DNA from: JBFKOL01 sp041628815
GTDB lineage: Bacteria; Bacteroidota; Bacteroidia; Chitinophagales; Saprospiraceae
Reading direction: 5' to 3'
Length of the DNA stretch: 13,214 nt
NCBI GenBank assembly: GCA_041628815.1
Contig: JBFKOL010000093.1
Coordinates: 1 to 13,214, forward strand
The translations under genes and the position numbers were made by a program. Positions 6,252-13,214 of the stretch are shown one piece after another; within the stretch, counting starts at the first letter, position 1, and each line of letters opens with the position of its first letter. The notes below the pieces were generated by a model. The model was not told where the DNA came from. It searched no databases and saw only the letters and a list, made by a program, of their open reading frames with translations.

Positions 6252-9059
6252 ATGATCACGGACCATCCTTCCCGGCTATTGTGTCTTTCGTTTATCCTTT
6301 TAGTTGCCTTTACACCCATACAATCCCAAACCGTGAAACCGGCGCTGTCTCCGTCAGACTACGACCAGTGGAAGCGCATAGAGCACGAAATGATAAGTCC
6401 GGATGGAAGATTCGTGGTTTACCATGAAATTCCCGGTTTTGGAGATCCGGTTTTACGAGTAATGGGAATTGACGGCTCACAAACCATCATGCACCACAGG
6501 GCAAAAGAAGGAGTTATCTCCGCGGACTCAAAGACTGTCGTTTTCCGCATTTCGCCTCCTCTGGATACGATTCGCGCGTTGAAGCGCAGAGGAACCAATG
6601 AAGAGGATATACCGTGTGATACCTTGGCCATTTATCATTATGATCTTGGATCACTTTGGAAAATACCTTACCTCAATTCATTTAAGGTTCCCGAGAAGTG
6701 GGGTGGATTCGTCACCTATCTTTTGGATGAAATTGAAGAAGAAAAAGATACGACCCTTCTGCCTGGGACGGATTCAATTAAGACCTCAAAACCAAAAAAA
6801 GTCAGCGAAAAGAATGGTTTTCACCTGGTAGTCAGAAACACAGGTTCGCTAACAGAGGACACGTTATCGTATGTGAAAGCTTACAGTCTTGCTGAGAAGA
6901 ACCCTTTTCTGATCTATGAAACTTCCGGTATAGACAGTTTGCATCCGGCGGGAATCTATTGGTATGATCTGGATTCAGGCAATGAATTGCGTCTCTACGA
7001 AGGAGAGAAGTCTTTTTATGTTCTTAATTTGGATCAAGACGGACAACAAGCCGCATTCGTCGTCAATGAAGCAGATGAAAAAGACTATGTCCCCGATTAC
7101 CGTTTGATGTATTGGATGCCTGGAATGGACACTGCGAAGGTCGCGGTACAGGCCATGGATCTGGATAACAATACCATTCCAAGCCCATATATGGATGTGA
7201 CGTTTTCGGAAAACGGCCAACGCCTGTTTTTTGGTGCGATGGCTCCGCCGCTGATTAAGGATACGACTCTCTTGGAAGATGAGATCATACAGGTCGAAGT
7301 CTGGACCTACAAAGACCAACGGTTACAGACTCAACAGGAAGTAGAAAAAAAGCGGGATGAAGAACGATCTTTCATGGCTGTTTATCATGTCGAATCCGGT
7401 GAGGTCGTACATCTGGGAGATGAGGAGGTCCCAGACATAAGCTTTGGTCAAGATGAAGACAGAAATCACCAATATGTCTTTGGTCGCAATGCAGAAACTT
7501 ACAGGATGGAAGTTTCCTGGGACGGCTTCCCTCTTCGACAGGATATTTATATGATTAATGTGGAGACCGGCGATAGGCATCAGATCACTGAGGGTGTAAG
7601 AGGCAACGGTGATATTTCTCCGGGAGGCAGATATCTGTATTGGTTCAATGTCGAGGACACAGCCTACTACAGCTATAACATTGCACATGACACCATCATA
7701 TGCATCAGCGCACACATCCCAACTTCTATCGTTGATGAGCTCGATGATCATCCGGACTATCCATCGCCTTATGGATTTGCGGGATGGACCCTTAATGATG
7801 ATCGAGTCATGATTTATGATCGTTTCGATATTTGGGAAGTCAATCCCATGCAACCGGATCTTGTGGTCAGGATGACACAAGGCCGAGAAAATAAGAATAG
7901 ATATCGCGTGGAAAAATTGGATGAGTATAGGCCATACATTGATTTGGAGGATGATGTAATGGTCGTATTTAATGAAGCATCCAAAGCCGAATCGCTTGTG
8001 CGAAGAAATGGAGATGGAGTTATTTCTTCGTTGGCTGAAGGAGATATGCTCGTCCGGGATATATCCAAGGCCAAACACCAGCAGCGGATTATTTTTTCAA
8101 TGCAAAATCACACCACTTCTCCAGATCTTCACACGGTTGCCTTGGATGGCGGTCGTATCCAGCGACTAAGCGATGCCAATCCCCATCAGATGGAAAGAAG
8201 ATGGAGTACCGTGGAGTTGATCAAATGGACTTCGTTGGACGGCATTGAATTGGAGGGATTGCTTTATAAACCGGAAGGATTTGACCCCAGTCAAAAGTAC
8301 CCAATGATCGTTTACTTCTACGAGAGAAACGCTCATACCTTGAACCGTTATTGGGGCGCCTTTCCTCATCGTTCAATAATCAATCCGTCCTATTATGCCA
8401 GCAGGGGATACCTTGTTTTTATACCGGATATTGTCTATCGAGATGGCTACCCCGGTCCAAGTTGCTTCAATGCCGTTATCCCGGGAGTAACATCATTGAT
8501 AGACAAGGGGTTTGTGGATAAAAGCCGTGTAGGTATGCAAGGACACAGTTGGGGAGGATACCAGACTGCCTACCTCGCCACTCGCACCAACCTCTTTGCC
8601 TGTGCCGAGTCGGGCGCTCCCGTAGCCAATATGACCAGTGCCTATGGTGGCATCCGGTGGGGCACAGGGCTCAGCCGAATGTTTCAGTATGAACACACCC
8701 AAAGCAGGCTGGGCGGATCCCTGTGGGAAGTTCCCTTGCGCTACTTCGAAAACTCACCCATCTTTTTCGCGGATAAGATCAGTACGCCCATGCTGTTGAT
8801 GCACAATGACCACGATACAGCGGTGCCGTGGTATCAGGGGATCGAGCTATTCGTGGCATTGAGAAGGCTGGGTAAACCCGTCTGGATGCTCAACTACAAC
8901 GATGAGCCACACTGGCCCACCAAGAGGGAAAACATCATCGACTTCAACATTCGTATGCAGCAATTCTTTGATCACTATCTGATGGGAAAAGAACAACCAC
9001 GCTGGATGCAGGAAGGGATCCCCGCAGTCAGGAAAGGATACGACAGGGGGTATGATTAG
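6252..9059 (+). CDS. Secreted S9-family prolyl-oligopeptidase-like serine peptidase
   Basis: This 935-residue protein begins with a signal peptide (hydrophobic LLCLSFILLVAF, cleavage near residue 26). Residues 30 to about 640 resemble a propeller, with repeated 'SPDGRFVVY', 'SPGGRYLYWF' and 'DLDSG'-type strands. The C-terminal alpha/beta-hydrolase domain starts around WTSLDGIELEGLLYKPEGFD. The catalytic triad is readable: Ser766 in GHSWGG, Asp855 in HNDHDTAVP and His887 in DEPHW. S9 peptidases cleave short peptides, often after proline or by releasing N-terminal dipeptides; exported ones in Bacteroidota are thought to help use peptides as food. Its length exceeds classical S9 enzymes (about 700), mainly through extra propeller sequence including an acidic insert near residues 160-190. 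The gene is divergent from the propeller gene, with about 114 bases between the chosen starts. The exact specificity is unknown. Confidence 0.92.
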   Translation: MITDHPSRLLCLSFILLVAFTPIQSQTVKPALSPSDYDQWKRIEHEMISPDGRFVVYHEIPGFGDPVLRVMGIDGSQTIMHHRAKEGVISADSKTVVFRISPPLDTIRALKRRGTNEEDIPCDTLAIYHYDLGSLWKIPYLNSFKVPEKWGGFVTYLLDEIEEEKDTTLLPGTDSIKTSKPKKVSEKNGFHLVVRNTGSLTEDTLSYVKAYSLAEKNPFLIYETSGIDSLHPAGIYWYDLDSGNELRLYEGEKSFYVLNLDQDGQQAAFVVNEADEKDYVPDYRLMYWMPGMDTAKVAVQAMDLDNNTIPSPYMDVTFSENGQRLFFGAMAPPLIKDTTLLEDEIIQVEVWTYKDQRLQTQQEVEKKRDEERSFMAVYHVESGEVVHLGDEEVPDISFGQDEDRNHQYVFGRNAETYRMEVSWDGFPLRQDIYMINVETGDRHQITEGVRGNGDISPGGRYLYWFNVEDTAYYSYNIAHDTIICISAHIPTSIVDELDDHPDYPSPYGFAGWTLNDDRVMIYDRFDIWEVNPMQPDLVVRMTQGRENKNRYRVEKLDEYRPYIDLEDDVMVVFNEASKAESLVRRNGDGVISSLAEGDMLVRDISKAKHQQRIIFSMQNHTTSPDLHTVALDGGRIQRLSDANPHQMERRWSTVELIKWTSLDGIELEGLLYKPEGFDPSQKYPMIVYFYERNAHTLNRYWGAFPHRSIINPSYYASRGYLVFIPDIVYRDGYPGPSCFNAVIPGVTSLIDKGFVDKSRVGMQGHSWGGYQTAYLATRTNLFACAESGAPVANMTSAYGGIRWGTGLSRMFQYEHTQSRLGGSLWEVPLRYFENSPIFFADKISTPMLLMHNDHDTAVPWYQGIELFVALRRLGKPVWMLNYNDEPHWPTKRENIIDFNIRMQQFFDHYLMGKEQPRWMQEGIPAVRKGYDRGYD

Positions 9060-9090
9060 TTTAAGTGGTTTAGGTAGTTTGAGTGGTTTA
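9058..9090 (+). repeat. Two direct copies of a 15-base unit just after the S9 gene
   Basis: AGTTTAAGTGGTTTA (9058-9072) and AGTTTGAGTGGTTTA (9076-9090) differ at one base and lie 18 bases apart, starting within the stop codon of the peptidase gene. This may be a small tandem-repeat tract. I see no hairpin terminator for the peptidase gene. Confidence 0.7.
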
Positions 9091-9193
9091 ATTCATTGGA
9101 CAACCGGACAGCTTCTTACATACATCAAACCCATGTCATGATGTGTAGGATTGCGAACAATTGTTATGTTCAAAAGGTCTTATCAATAAAAAG

Positions 9194-9655
9194 ATGATAC
9201 AAAATAATTTTACCGGCATAGTGCCATCGAATTCCAGAAAGCGAAGTCTTGATACTTTTTTCAATGAAAAAGTTAAAATGATCTTAGGTCGTAAAACGAT
9301 CGACTCACCGGGGATGAAGGTGCCGTCCATGACTACCCATCCAAACGAATTCAAGATTGAACTTGCCTTACCTGGTTATAGTCCTGATCAAGTGGCGGTG
9401 TATGTTTACAATGACGTATTACGCCTGGCTATCAGGGATCGTGATGAAACAGTTGATATTCACAAAAAGGGTGATTCCAGGTCATTTTCGTACAACGCCT
9501 TGGATTTTGAGTATGCATTGCCTGAAGGCAGTAATGTCGAAGAATTAAGAGCAACTTATGACAGTGATAGCGGAGTCTTGGAAATCGTTATTCCCCGTGA
9601 CTCAGGCAACATCAAACGAACTTCGAAGAAAATTGCAGTTGAGCAACCAGCATGA
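9194..9655 (+). CDS. Small heat-shock protein, Hsp20/alpha-crystallin family
   Basis: The protein is 153 residues from the ATG at 9194; an upstream in-frame TTG at 9161 would add 11 residues of no family likeness and is rejected. The alpha-crystallin domain spans about residues 44-136: FKIELALPGYSPDQVAVYV, then NDVLRLAI, FSYNALDFEYALPEGSNVEE and the diagnostic GVLEIVIPR (GVL at 127-129). A C-terminal I-A-V (147-149) can serve as the I-x-I/V tail motif used for oligomer assembly. Such proteins are ATP-independent holdases that bind unfolding proteins in the cytoplasm. It differs from many bacterial Hsp20s in a charged loop (RDRDETVDIHKKGDSR) and a Lys/Arg-rich N-terminus. It stands alone and ends before a strong terminator. 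No heat-shock promoter motif was recognised. Confidence 0.9.
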   Translation: MIQNNFTGIVPSNSRKRSLDTFFNEKVKMILGRKTIDSPGMKVPSMTTHPNEFKIELALPGYSPDQVAVYVYNDVLRLAIRDRDETVDIHKKGDSRSFSYNALDFEYALPEGSNVEELRATYDSDSGVLEIVIPRDSGNIKRTSKKIAVEQPA

Positions 9656-9678
9656 ACATTTTCACATAGACTGAAAAT

Positions 9679-9706
9679 AAAAAGGGTCCGCATGGACCCT
9701 TTTTTC
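9679..9706. terminator. Bidirectional intrinsic terminator
   Basis: AAAGGGTCC (9681-9689) pairs with GGACCCTTT (9694-9702) around the tetraloop GCAT, and flanking A and T bases extend the stem to about 11 pairs. T-runs follow on both strands (TTTTTTCTTTT on plus, CCCTTTTTATTTT on minus). It can end both the small heat-shock gene and the convergent HEPN-like gene. Confidence 0.9.
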
Positions 9707-9786
9707 TTTTTGGATAGATATTGAAAAACTTCGGTTTTTTTGGGAGAAACGGTTTAGGGAATTCGGTTCATTAATCATTCAGGCCT

Positions 9787-10149
9787 TCACCTGCTCACTT
9801 GTAGTTTGATTGATCGAACAGTATCAACACAATCGCTCAAATGGGTAGAATCAGTGCAATAATCTTCGTTCAAACGTTCGTAACGACAATCGATTGCACT
9901 CATATCGAGGTTATCGAAGCCGTGGTCAATTTTCTTGCATTTTTCGAGAAGAAGATGAATGGTCTGGTACTCACCTGGATCAATCCCATGATCGATGAGA
10001 TAAGCCGTCAGGTACTGCCGCATTGCAATTTTACAGTTCATGCAAGTAGCATATGCATTACCCTCCGTTCCCTTTATCAATTCTTCTTCAGCCAGTTGAA
10101 AACGTTGGTTGGCATTGGCGTGTAAGATGTCTGTGTAAATCGTTTTCAT
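9787..10149 (-). CDS. Small helical protein, probably HEPN-like
   Basis: The 120-residue protein starts at the ATG at 10147-10149. Its pattern resembles HEPN domains: AEEELIKG at 20-27, a helix with small residues and Tyr (NAYATCMNCKIAMRQYLTAYLIDHG, residues 31-55), then IHLLLEKC at 64-71 where HEPN proteins carry the 'H.L..L' helix, and a final helix SDCVDTVRSIKLQV. HEPN proteins are RNases of toxin-antitoxin systems, parts of defence systems or nucleic-acid-binding modules. The usual RNase signature R-x4-6-H is missing: no Arg-to-His pair of that spacing occurs in the C-terminal half. No nucleotidyltransferase (MNT) antitoxin gene adjoins it. It has six Cys (36, 39, 71, 88, 98, 107), including a C-x2-C pair at 36 and 39. 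The function is unknown, and other small helical families are possible. Confidence 0.72.
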   Translation of the reverse strand: MKTIYTDILHANANQRFQLAEEELIKGTEGNAYATCMNCKIAMRQYLTAYLIDHGIDPGEYQTIHLLLEKCKKIDHGFDNLDMSAIDCRYERLNEDYCTDSTHLSDCVDTVRSIKLQVSR

Positions 10150-10429
10150 TGTCTCAAGAATTAGAAAAAAGTAAGCTGATAATTGAAGATAATTTTAATA
10201 TGTATTCAGGCAGATGACGAAGATCACTCGACGATATGACAGGGATCAGTGCTCAGAGATGTTTAGTCAGTTCCAGCTTACAAATTTTCACCGAGAGTGC
10301 GTTTTTTGGAACAAGCTGATGGTTACTGGCTTCGCCCAACGAAGCTTCAGCGTAATTTCATGACACGTCTTCGCCAAATCTTTTATACTCAAAGCAGGCG
10401 ACAAAAACGAATTAAACAAATTAAATGAA

Positions 10430-11062
10430 CTATGCCTTAAAAGCTTTCTTCAGGTGGTCCCAGGCTTCTGACATTTCATCAGCAAAGTGCTCCCACTTGT
10501 CTTCGGCCACATCCTTACCTTTTTCCAGCTTTTGATTGAACTCATGTAGTTTTTCAGAAAGTTCCTTTTTCTTTTCGTCCCATGCTTTTTCTGCCTCTTT
10601 TTTACCAAGATGTGTACGCAATCTCAATAAGTCAAATCGCGTATGCATATCCTCTATCTGGTGTTTGGTCTCATCGGCGAATGATTCGGCCTTGTGCTCT
10701 GCTTTATCGGCTGTATTTGCCAAACCTTTTTTGAGTTGGTTCAAACCCTTATTGATTTTTTTGGCTTGGTCTTCAAGTACATCTTCAGTTTCCGCTCTGC
10801 CGAGAGCTGCCTGGACACGGAGTTCATCTATGGTTGTTTTGAGATTTTTTGCTTTTTCTTCACCGGCATCGATCACATTCCCTAGTTTTTCTTGTGCCGT
10901 ATCCACGAGTTTAGCCAGGTTTTTCTTTTGTTCTTCGAACTCGTCCTTTGCTTCTGCCGCACCCAGGTGGAGCTGTACATTGAGATGTTCGGCACTGGCC
11001 TTAAGTTGGTTTAGTTTTTTTTCGATTTTTTCTTTCAATCCCTGTTTTTGGTCTGTTGTCAT
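10430..11062 (-). CDS. Cytoplasmic coiled-coil protein with three internal repeats
   Basis: The 210-residue protein starts at the ATG at 11060-11062; an upstream ATG at 11120-11122 adds 20 unlikely residues and would lie upstream of the promoter, so it is rejected. The protein is almost all charged and helical (Lys, Glu, Asp, Ala, Leu), with no signal peptide. Three related segments are visible: LNVQLHLGAAEAKDEFEEQKK from residue 27, LRVQAALGRAETEDVLEDQAK from 81, and LRLRTHLGKKEAEKAWDEKKK from 146. Their LG pairs lie at 33-34, 87-88 and 152-153, spaced 54 and 65 residues apart, a difference of 11 that fits hendecad coiled coils. Relation to LEA-like or apolipoprotein-like stress proteins is possible, but I see no defined family. 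A strong own promoter precedes it. The downstream 280-base gap to the HEPN-like gene argues against an operon. Confidence 0.85.
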   Translation of the reverse strand: MTTDQKQGLKEKIEKKLNQLKASAEHLNVQLHLGAAEAKDEFEEQKKNLAKLVDTAQEKLGNVIDAGEEKAKNLKTTIDELRVQAALGRAETEDVLEDQAKKINKGLNQLKKGLANTADKAEHKAESFADETKHQIEDMHTRFDLLRLRTHLGKKEAEKAWDEKKKELSEKLHEFNQKLEKGKDVAEDKWEHFADEMSEAWDHLKKAFKA

Positions 11063-11081
11063 GGTTGTTGATTTATGATGG

Positions 11082-11112
11082 CAAAGATAAATGAATGGGT
11101 GAGGTTTTTCAA
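11082..11112 (-). promoter_or_regulatory. Strong Bacteroidota-type promoter of the coiled-coil gene
   Basis: On the minus strand, TTG (11112-11110) is followed after 20 bases by TATCTTTG (11089-11082), a full match to the -7 consensus TAnnTTTG. Transcription would start near 11076, giving a leader of about 14 bases. Confidence 0.7.
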
Positions 11113-11166
11113 TGGAGTACATCAGTCGATTGGTTGACCAGGGTCACTGAATCAAAAGGTTAATAC

Positions 11167-11204
11167 AAGCACAAGAACGCAGGTACTCGAAGTAGCCTGT
11201 GCTT
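11167..11204. promoter_or_regulatory. Interrupted hairpin in the divergent intergenic region
   Basis: CAGGTACT (11180-11187) pairs with AGTA plus CCTG (11191-11194 and 11196-11199, one bulged G) around a CGA loop. AAGCA (11167-11171) can then pair with TGCTT (11200-11204). It lies just before the promoter of the 11246 gene and overlaps its likely -33 region, so it could be an operator for a dimeric regulator. A role as a terminator is unlikely, as no plus-strand gene precedes it. Confidence 0.3.
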
Positions 11205-11229
11205 TCATCCCGCATCGTTTTTACTTTTG
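11198..11229 (+). promoter_or_regulatory. Bacteroidota-type promoter of the SDR-like gene
   Basis: TACTTTTG (11222-11229) matches TAnnTTTG fully, and TGTG (11198-11201) lies 20 bases upstream as a partial -33 element. The box ends 16 bases before the ATG. The same ten bases, TTTACTTTTG, occur before the BipA gene. Confidence 0.6.
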
Positions 11230-11245
11230 CAGTTAAATCGAAGTT

Positions 11246-12178
11246 ATGCACAGTATTTTAGGGGCCAATGGTATCATCGGCGAAGAATTGGCGAAAGTTT
11301 TACAAGCAGACTATGGCAAAGCGATTCGCTTGGTAGGACGCCATCCGTTGAAAGTCAATCCGGATGATGAATTAATGGTAGCAGACCTTCTTGTCAAGGA
11401 TGATGTGATCAAGGCACTTAAGCATACAGACATTGCTTTTTTAACCGTCGGTCTGCCATTTCGTTCCGACATATGGCTTCGGGACTGGGTACGGATCATG
11501 GAAAATGTCATAGAAGGATGTAAAAAGCATAGCTGCAAACTGGTGTATTTTGACAACACGTACATATTTGCCCAACATAGGACCGTACAAAACGAGCAGT
11601 CACCTGTGATGCCAAGCGGAAAGAAAGGGGAAGGCAAACTGCGGGCGCTGAAGCTATTGCTCAATGCCATAGATCAAGGCCAGATCGAAGCCATAATCTG
11701 CAGGGCACCGGAATTCTACGGTCCGGGCAAAACAAAGAGCATTACCAATGCCATGATTTTTGATGCAATTCGGAAAGAAAAGAAGGTCAGGGTATTTCTT
11801 AGGGATGATGTCAAAAGAACATTGATATATACGCCAGACGCTTCAAGGGCTACAGCTTTGCTTGCCCATACTCCGGATGCCTATGGGCAGACGTGGCATC
11901 TCCCGTGTGATGACCAGCGTATGACCTACAAGGAATTTATTGCCGAAATCGGCCACCAGTTGGGCAGGAAAATAGACTACCAGGTCCTGGGGATGGCAGC
12001 CATCAAGGGGCTGGCGCTGGTAAGCAACAATATGAAAGAGACTATGGAACTGATGCCGCGGTATGGTGTCGACAACCTCTTTGAGTCGAATAAATTTAAA
12101 AAGCGGTTTCCGGAGTTTGAGGTGACGGAATATGCTAAAGGTATTGAACAGATCATACGGGACTTTGGATTGAGTTGA
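11246..12178 (+). CDS. Atypical SDR/NAD-dependent epimerase-like protein
   Basis: The protein is 310 residues, a normal length for extended short-chain dehydrogenase/reductases. It opens with the dinucleotide-binding GANGIIG (residues 6-12, GxxGxxG), followed by the acceptor-loop stretch VGRHPLK and by VADLL. LVYFDNTYIF (99-108) is the usual strand with the catalytic Asn/Ser position. CRAPEFYGPG (152-161) matches the extended-SDR 'R..xxYGPG' strand. TPDASRATALLAHTPDAYGQTWHLP (from about 206) resembles the C-terminal part of the epimerase fold. The catalytic Tyr-x3-Lys is not found: the aligned stretch SGKKGEGK offers Lys131 but Lys127 where Tyr would be, so it may bind NAD(P) without normal redox chemistry or use an unusual residue. 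The substrate is unknown. It has its own promoter and is divergent from the coiled-coil gene. Confidence 0.88.
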   Translation: MHSILGANGIIGEELAKVLQADYGKAIRLVGRHPLKVNPDDELMVADLLVKDDVIKALKHTDIAFLTVGLPFRSDIWLRDWVRIMENVIEGCKKHSCKLVYFDNTYIFAQHRTVQNEQSPVMPSGKKGEGKLRALKLLLNAIDQGQIEAIICRAPEFYGPGKTKSITNAMIFDAIRKEKKVRVFLRDDVKRTLIYTPDASRATALLAHTPDAYGQTWHLPCDDQRMTYKEFIAEIGHQLGRKIDYQVLGMAAIKGLALVSNNMKETMELMPRYGVDNLFESNKFKKRFPEFEVTEYAKGIEQIIRDFGLS

Positions 12179-12293
12179 TCTCTGAAAATCCGGATTCTGA
12201 AAAATGAACTAATATTTATCCGGTGCAATAAGGCATCCCCTGGTGGATATATCCCTTGCGCGATTCTTAAGCTACCGCCTTGATGAATAAAAA

Positions 12294-12323
12294 TTTTATT
12301 GTTTCTACAATAGTTTACTTTTG
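12294..12323 (+). promoter_or_regulatory. Bacteroidota-type promoter of the BipA gene
   Basis: TACTTTTG (12316-12323) is a full TAnnTTTG match, 24 bases before the ATG. A T-rich stretch (TTTT, 12294-12297, 18 bases upstream) is a weak -33 candidate. Confidence 0.55.
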
Positions 12324-12347
12324 TCGGCTTTTGTCAAACACACCATC

Positions 12348-13214
12348 ATGGAATTACGAAACATTGCCATCATCGCTCACGTAGACCACGGTAAAACGAC
12401 CCTGGTCGACCGGATACTTCACCAGGTACGCCTTTTCAGGGAGAACGAGGAAGTGCAGGAATTGCTGCTGGATTCGAATGATCTCGAGCGCGAGCGAGGT
12501 ATAACCATATTGTCCAAAAATGTATCCGTCCGGTATAAGGATACAAAAATCAATATAATTGACACACCCGGTCACTCGGACTTTGGGGGTGAAGTGGAAA
12601 GGGTGCTGAATATGGCCGATGGTGTTCTTCTGCTCGTCGACGCCTTTGAGGGACCCATGCCCCAGACGCGGTTTGTACTGCAAAAGGCCATCGCATTGGG
12701 CTTGAAAGTCATTGTGGTGATCAACAAGGTGGACAAGCCCAATTGTACACCTGAAGAGACGAATGAAGCCGTTTTTGATCTCATGTTTGCACTGGATGCC
12801 TCCGAGGAGCAACTGGACTATCCCGCAGTCTATGGTTCTTCCAAGGAAGGGTGGATGGGGTCCGACTGGCGGCACCCGACGTCTGATATATCGTATCTTC
12901 TTGATACCATCCTAAAGCACATCGACCCTCCACAAGATAATCCGGGAACATTGCAGATCCAGATCAGTTCGTTGGATTATTCATCTTATACAGGCCGTAT
13001 TGCGGTTGGGCGGATCCATCGTGGTTCGGTCAAAATGGGTGACCCTGTATCTGTGGTACAGAGAGATGGCCAGATCCATAGATCTAACATTAAGGAGCTC
13101 TATCTTTTTGAAGGGCTCGGAAAAGAAAAGACCAAGAAAGAAGTGAAGGCGGGCGAAATCGTAGCTATTATGGGGCTGGAAAACTTTGACATCGGGGATA
13201 CGATTACGGATCCG
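12348..13214 (+). CDS. typA: Translational GTPase TypA/BipA, N-terminal part (3' end outside window)
   Basis: The first 289 codons are present and the frame is open to the right edge; full-length TypA is about 600 residues. The GTPase motifs are clear: G1 AHVDHGKTT (residues 10-18), switch I RGITI (50-54), G3 DTPGH (72-76), G4 NKVD (126-129), and G5 near SSK (164-166), where SAL is more usual. GGEVERVL, DGVLLLVDAFEGPMPQTRFV and SLDYSSYTGRIAVGRI are strongly typical of TypA rather than EF-G or LepA, including the start of domain II after about residue 200. TypA binds ribosomes with GTP and supports ribosome assembly, growth at low temperature and stress responses. It starts at the ATG at 12348, which directly precedes the conserved ELRNIAIIAHVDHG. 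It has its own promoter. Confidence 0.97.
   Translation, partial: MELRNIAIIAHVDHGKTTLVDRILHQVRLFRENEEVQELLLDSNDLERERGITILSKNVSVRYKDTKINIIDTPGHSDFGGEVERVLNMADGVLLLVDAFEGPMPQTRFVLQKAIALGLKVIVVINKVDKPNCTPEETNEAVFDLMFALDASEEQLDYPAVYGSSKEGWMGSDWRHPTSDISYLLDTILKHIDPPQDNPGTLQIQISSLDYSSYTGRIAVGRIHRGSVKMGDPVSVVQRDGQIHRSNIKELYLFEGLGKEKTKKEVKAGEIVAIMGLENFDIGDTITDP

Noticed and set aside
7323..8078. 251-codon minus-strand frame inside the S9 peptidase gene
   Set aside because: The plus-strand peptidase is well supported with signal peptide and triad; the antisense product shows no family features.
9161..9193. TTG start giving a longer small heat-shock protein
   Set aside because: The 11 extra residues do not resemble the family, and an ATG at 9194 is available.
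10329..10345. GCTTCG/CGAAGC hairpin downstream of the coiled-coil gene
   Set aside because: It has only six pairs and no T-run on either strand, so it is not a credible terminator. The 10150-10429 gap otherwise shows nothing.
10536..11078. 180-codon plus-strand frame opposite the coiled-coil gene
   Set aside because: Its product is an unnatural Ser/Phe/Ala-rich sequence that mirrors the Lys/Glu-rich codons on the other strand. The minus-strand gene has a promoter and clear repeats.
12354..12875. 173-codon minus-strand frame opposite typA
   Set aside because: It is a shadow of the strongly conserved GTPase coding sequence.
1..13214. Defence island, CRISPR array, prophage or insertion sequence
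   Set aside because: No repeat-spacer array, transposase, integrase, phage gene or restriction gene is visible; the single HEPN-like gene does not make a system.

Overview
The window looks like ordinary chromosome from a member of the Bacteroidota, probably near the Saprospiria or Cytophagia. I infer this from the protein families: a TonB-dependent receptor with a carboxypeptidase-like N-terminal domain, secreted PQQ-like propeller and S9 peptidase proteins, and a helical protein type I associate with Saprospiria. Weak Shine-Dalgarno signals and several Bacteroidota-type promoters (-33 TTG/TTTG, -7 TAnnTTTG) agree. The taxon is inferred, because no rRNA is present.

Layout, left to right. A TonB-dependent receptor on the minus strand runs off the left edge (1-957). 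A 618-base gene-free spacer follows, then a minus-strand helical protein of unknown function (1576-2970). A second gene-poor stretch (2971-3534) starts AT-rich and holds a very strong intrinsic terminator on the plus strand with no protein gene ahead of it, so a small RNA gene is possible there. Next come a DapA/NanA-superfamily aldolase on the plus strand (3535-4461), convergent with a secreted PQQ-like beta-propeller protein (4629-6137, minus), and a secreted S9 prolyl-oligopeptidase-type peptidase (6252-9059, plus) divergent from the propeller gene.

The right part holds a small heat-shock protein (9194-9655, plus), a bidirectional terminator, a HEPN-like small protein (9787-10149, minus), a three-repeat coiled-coil protein (10430-11062, minus) with the best promoter in the window, an atypical SDR/epimerase-like protein (11246-12178, plus) and the first 289 codons of the translational GTPase TypA/BipA (12348-13214, plus), cut by the right edge.

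There is little operon structure: almost every gene has its own spacer and neighbours often face opposite ways. The two secreted proteins (propeller and peptidase) share a divergent start region, and the small heat-shock protein, coiled-coil protein and BipA could all relate to stress, but no joint pathway is visible. I see no mobile element, CRISPR array, tRNA, rRNA or recognisable defence island. The least explained items are the orphan terminator region at 3331-3421, the triplicated coiled-coil protein, and the HEPN-like protein that lacks the usual RNase motif.
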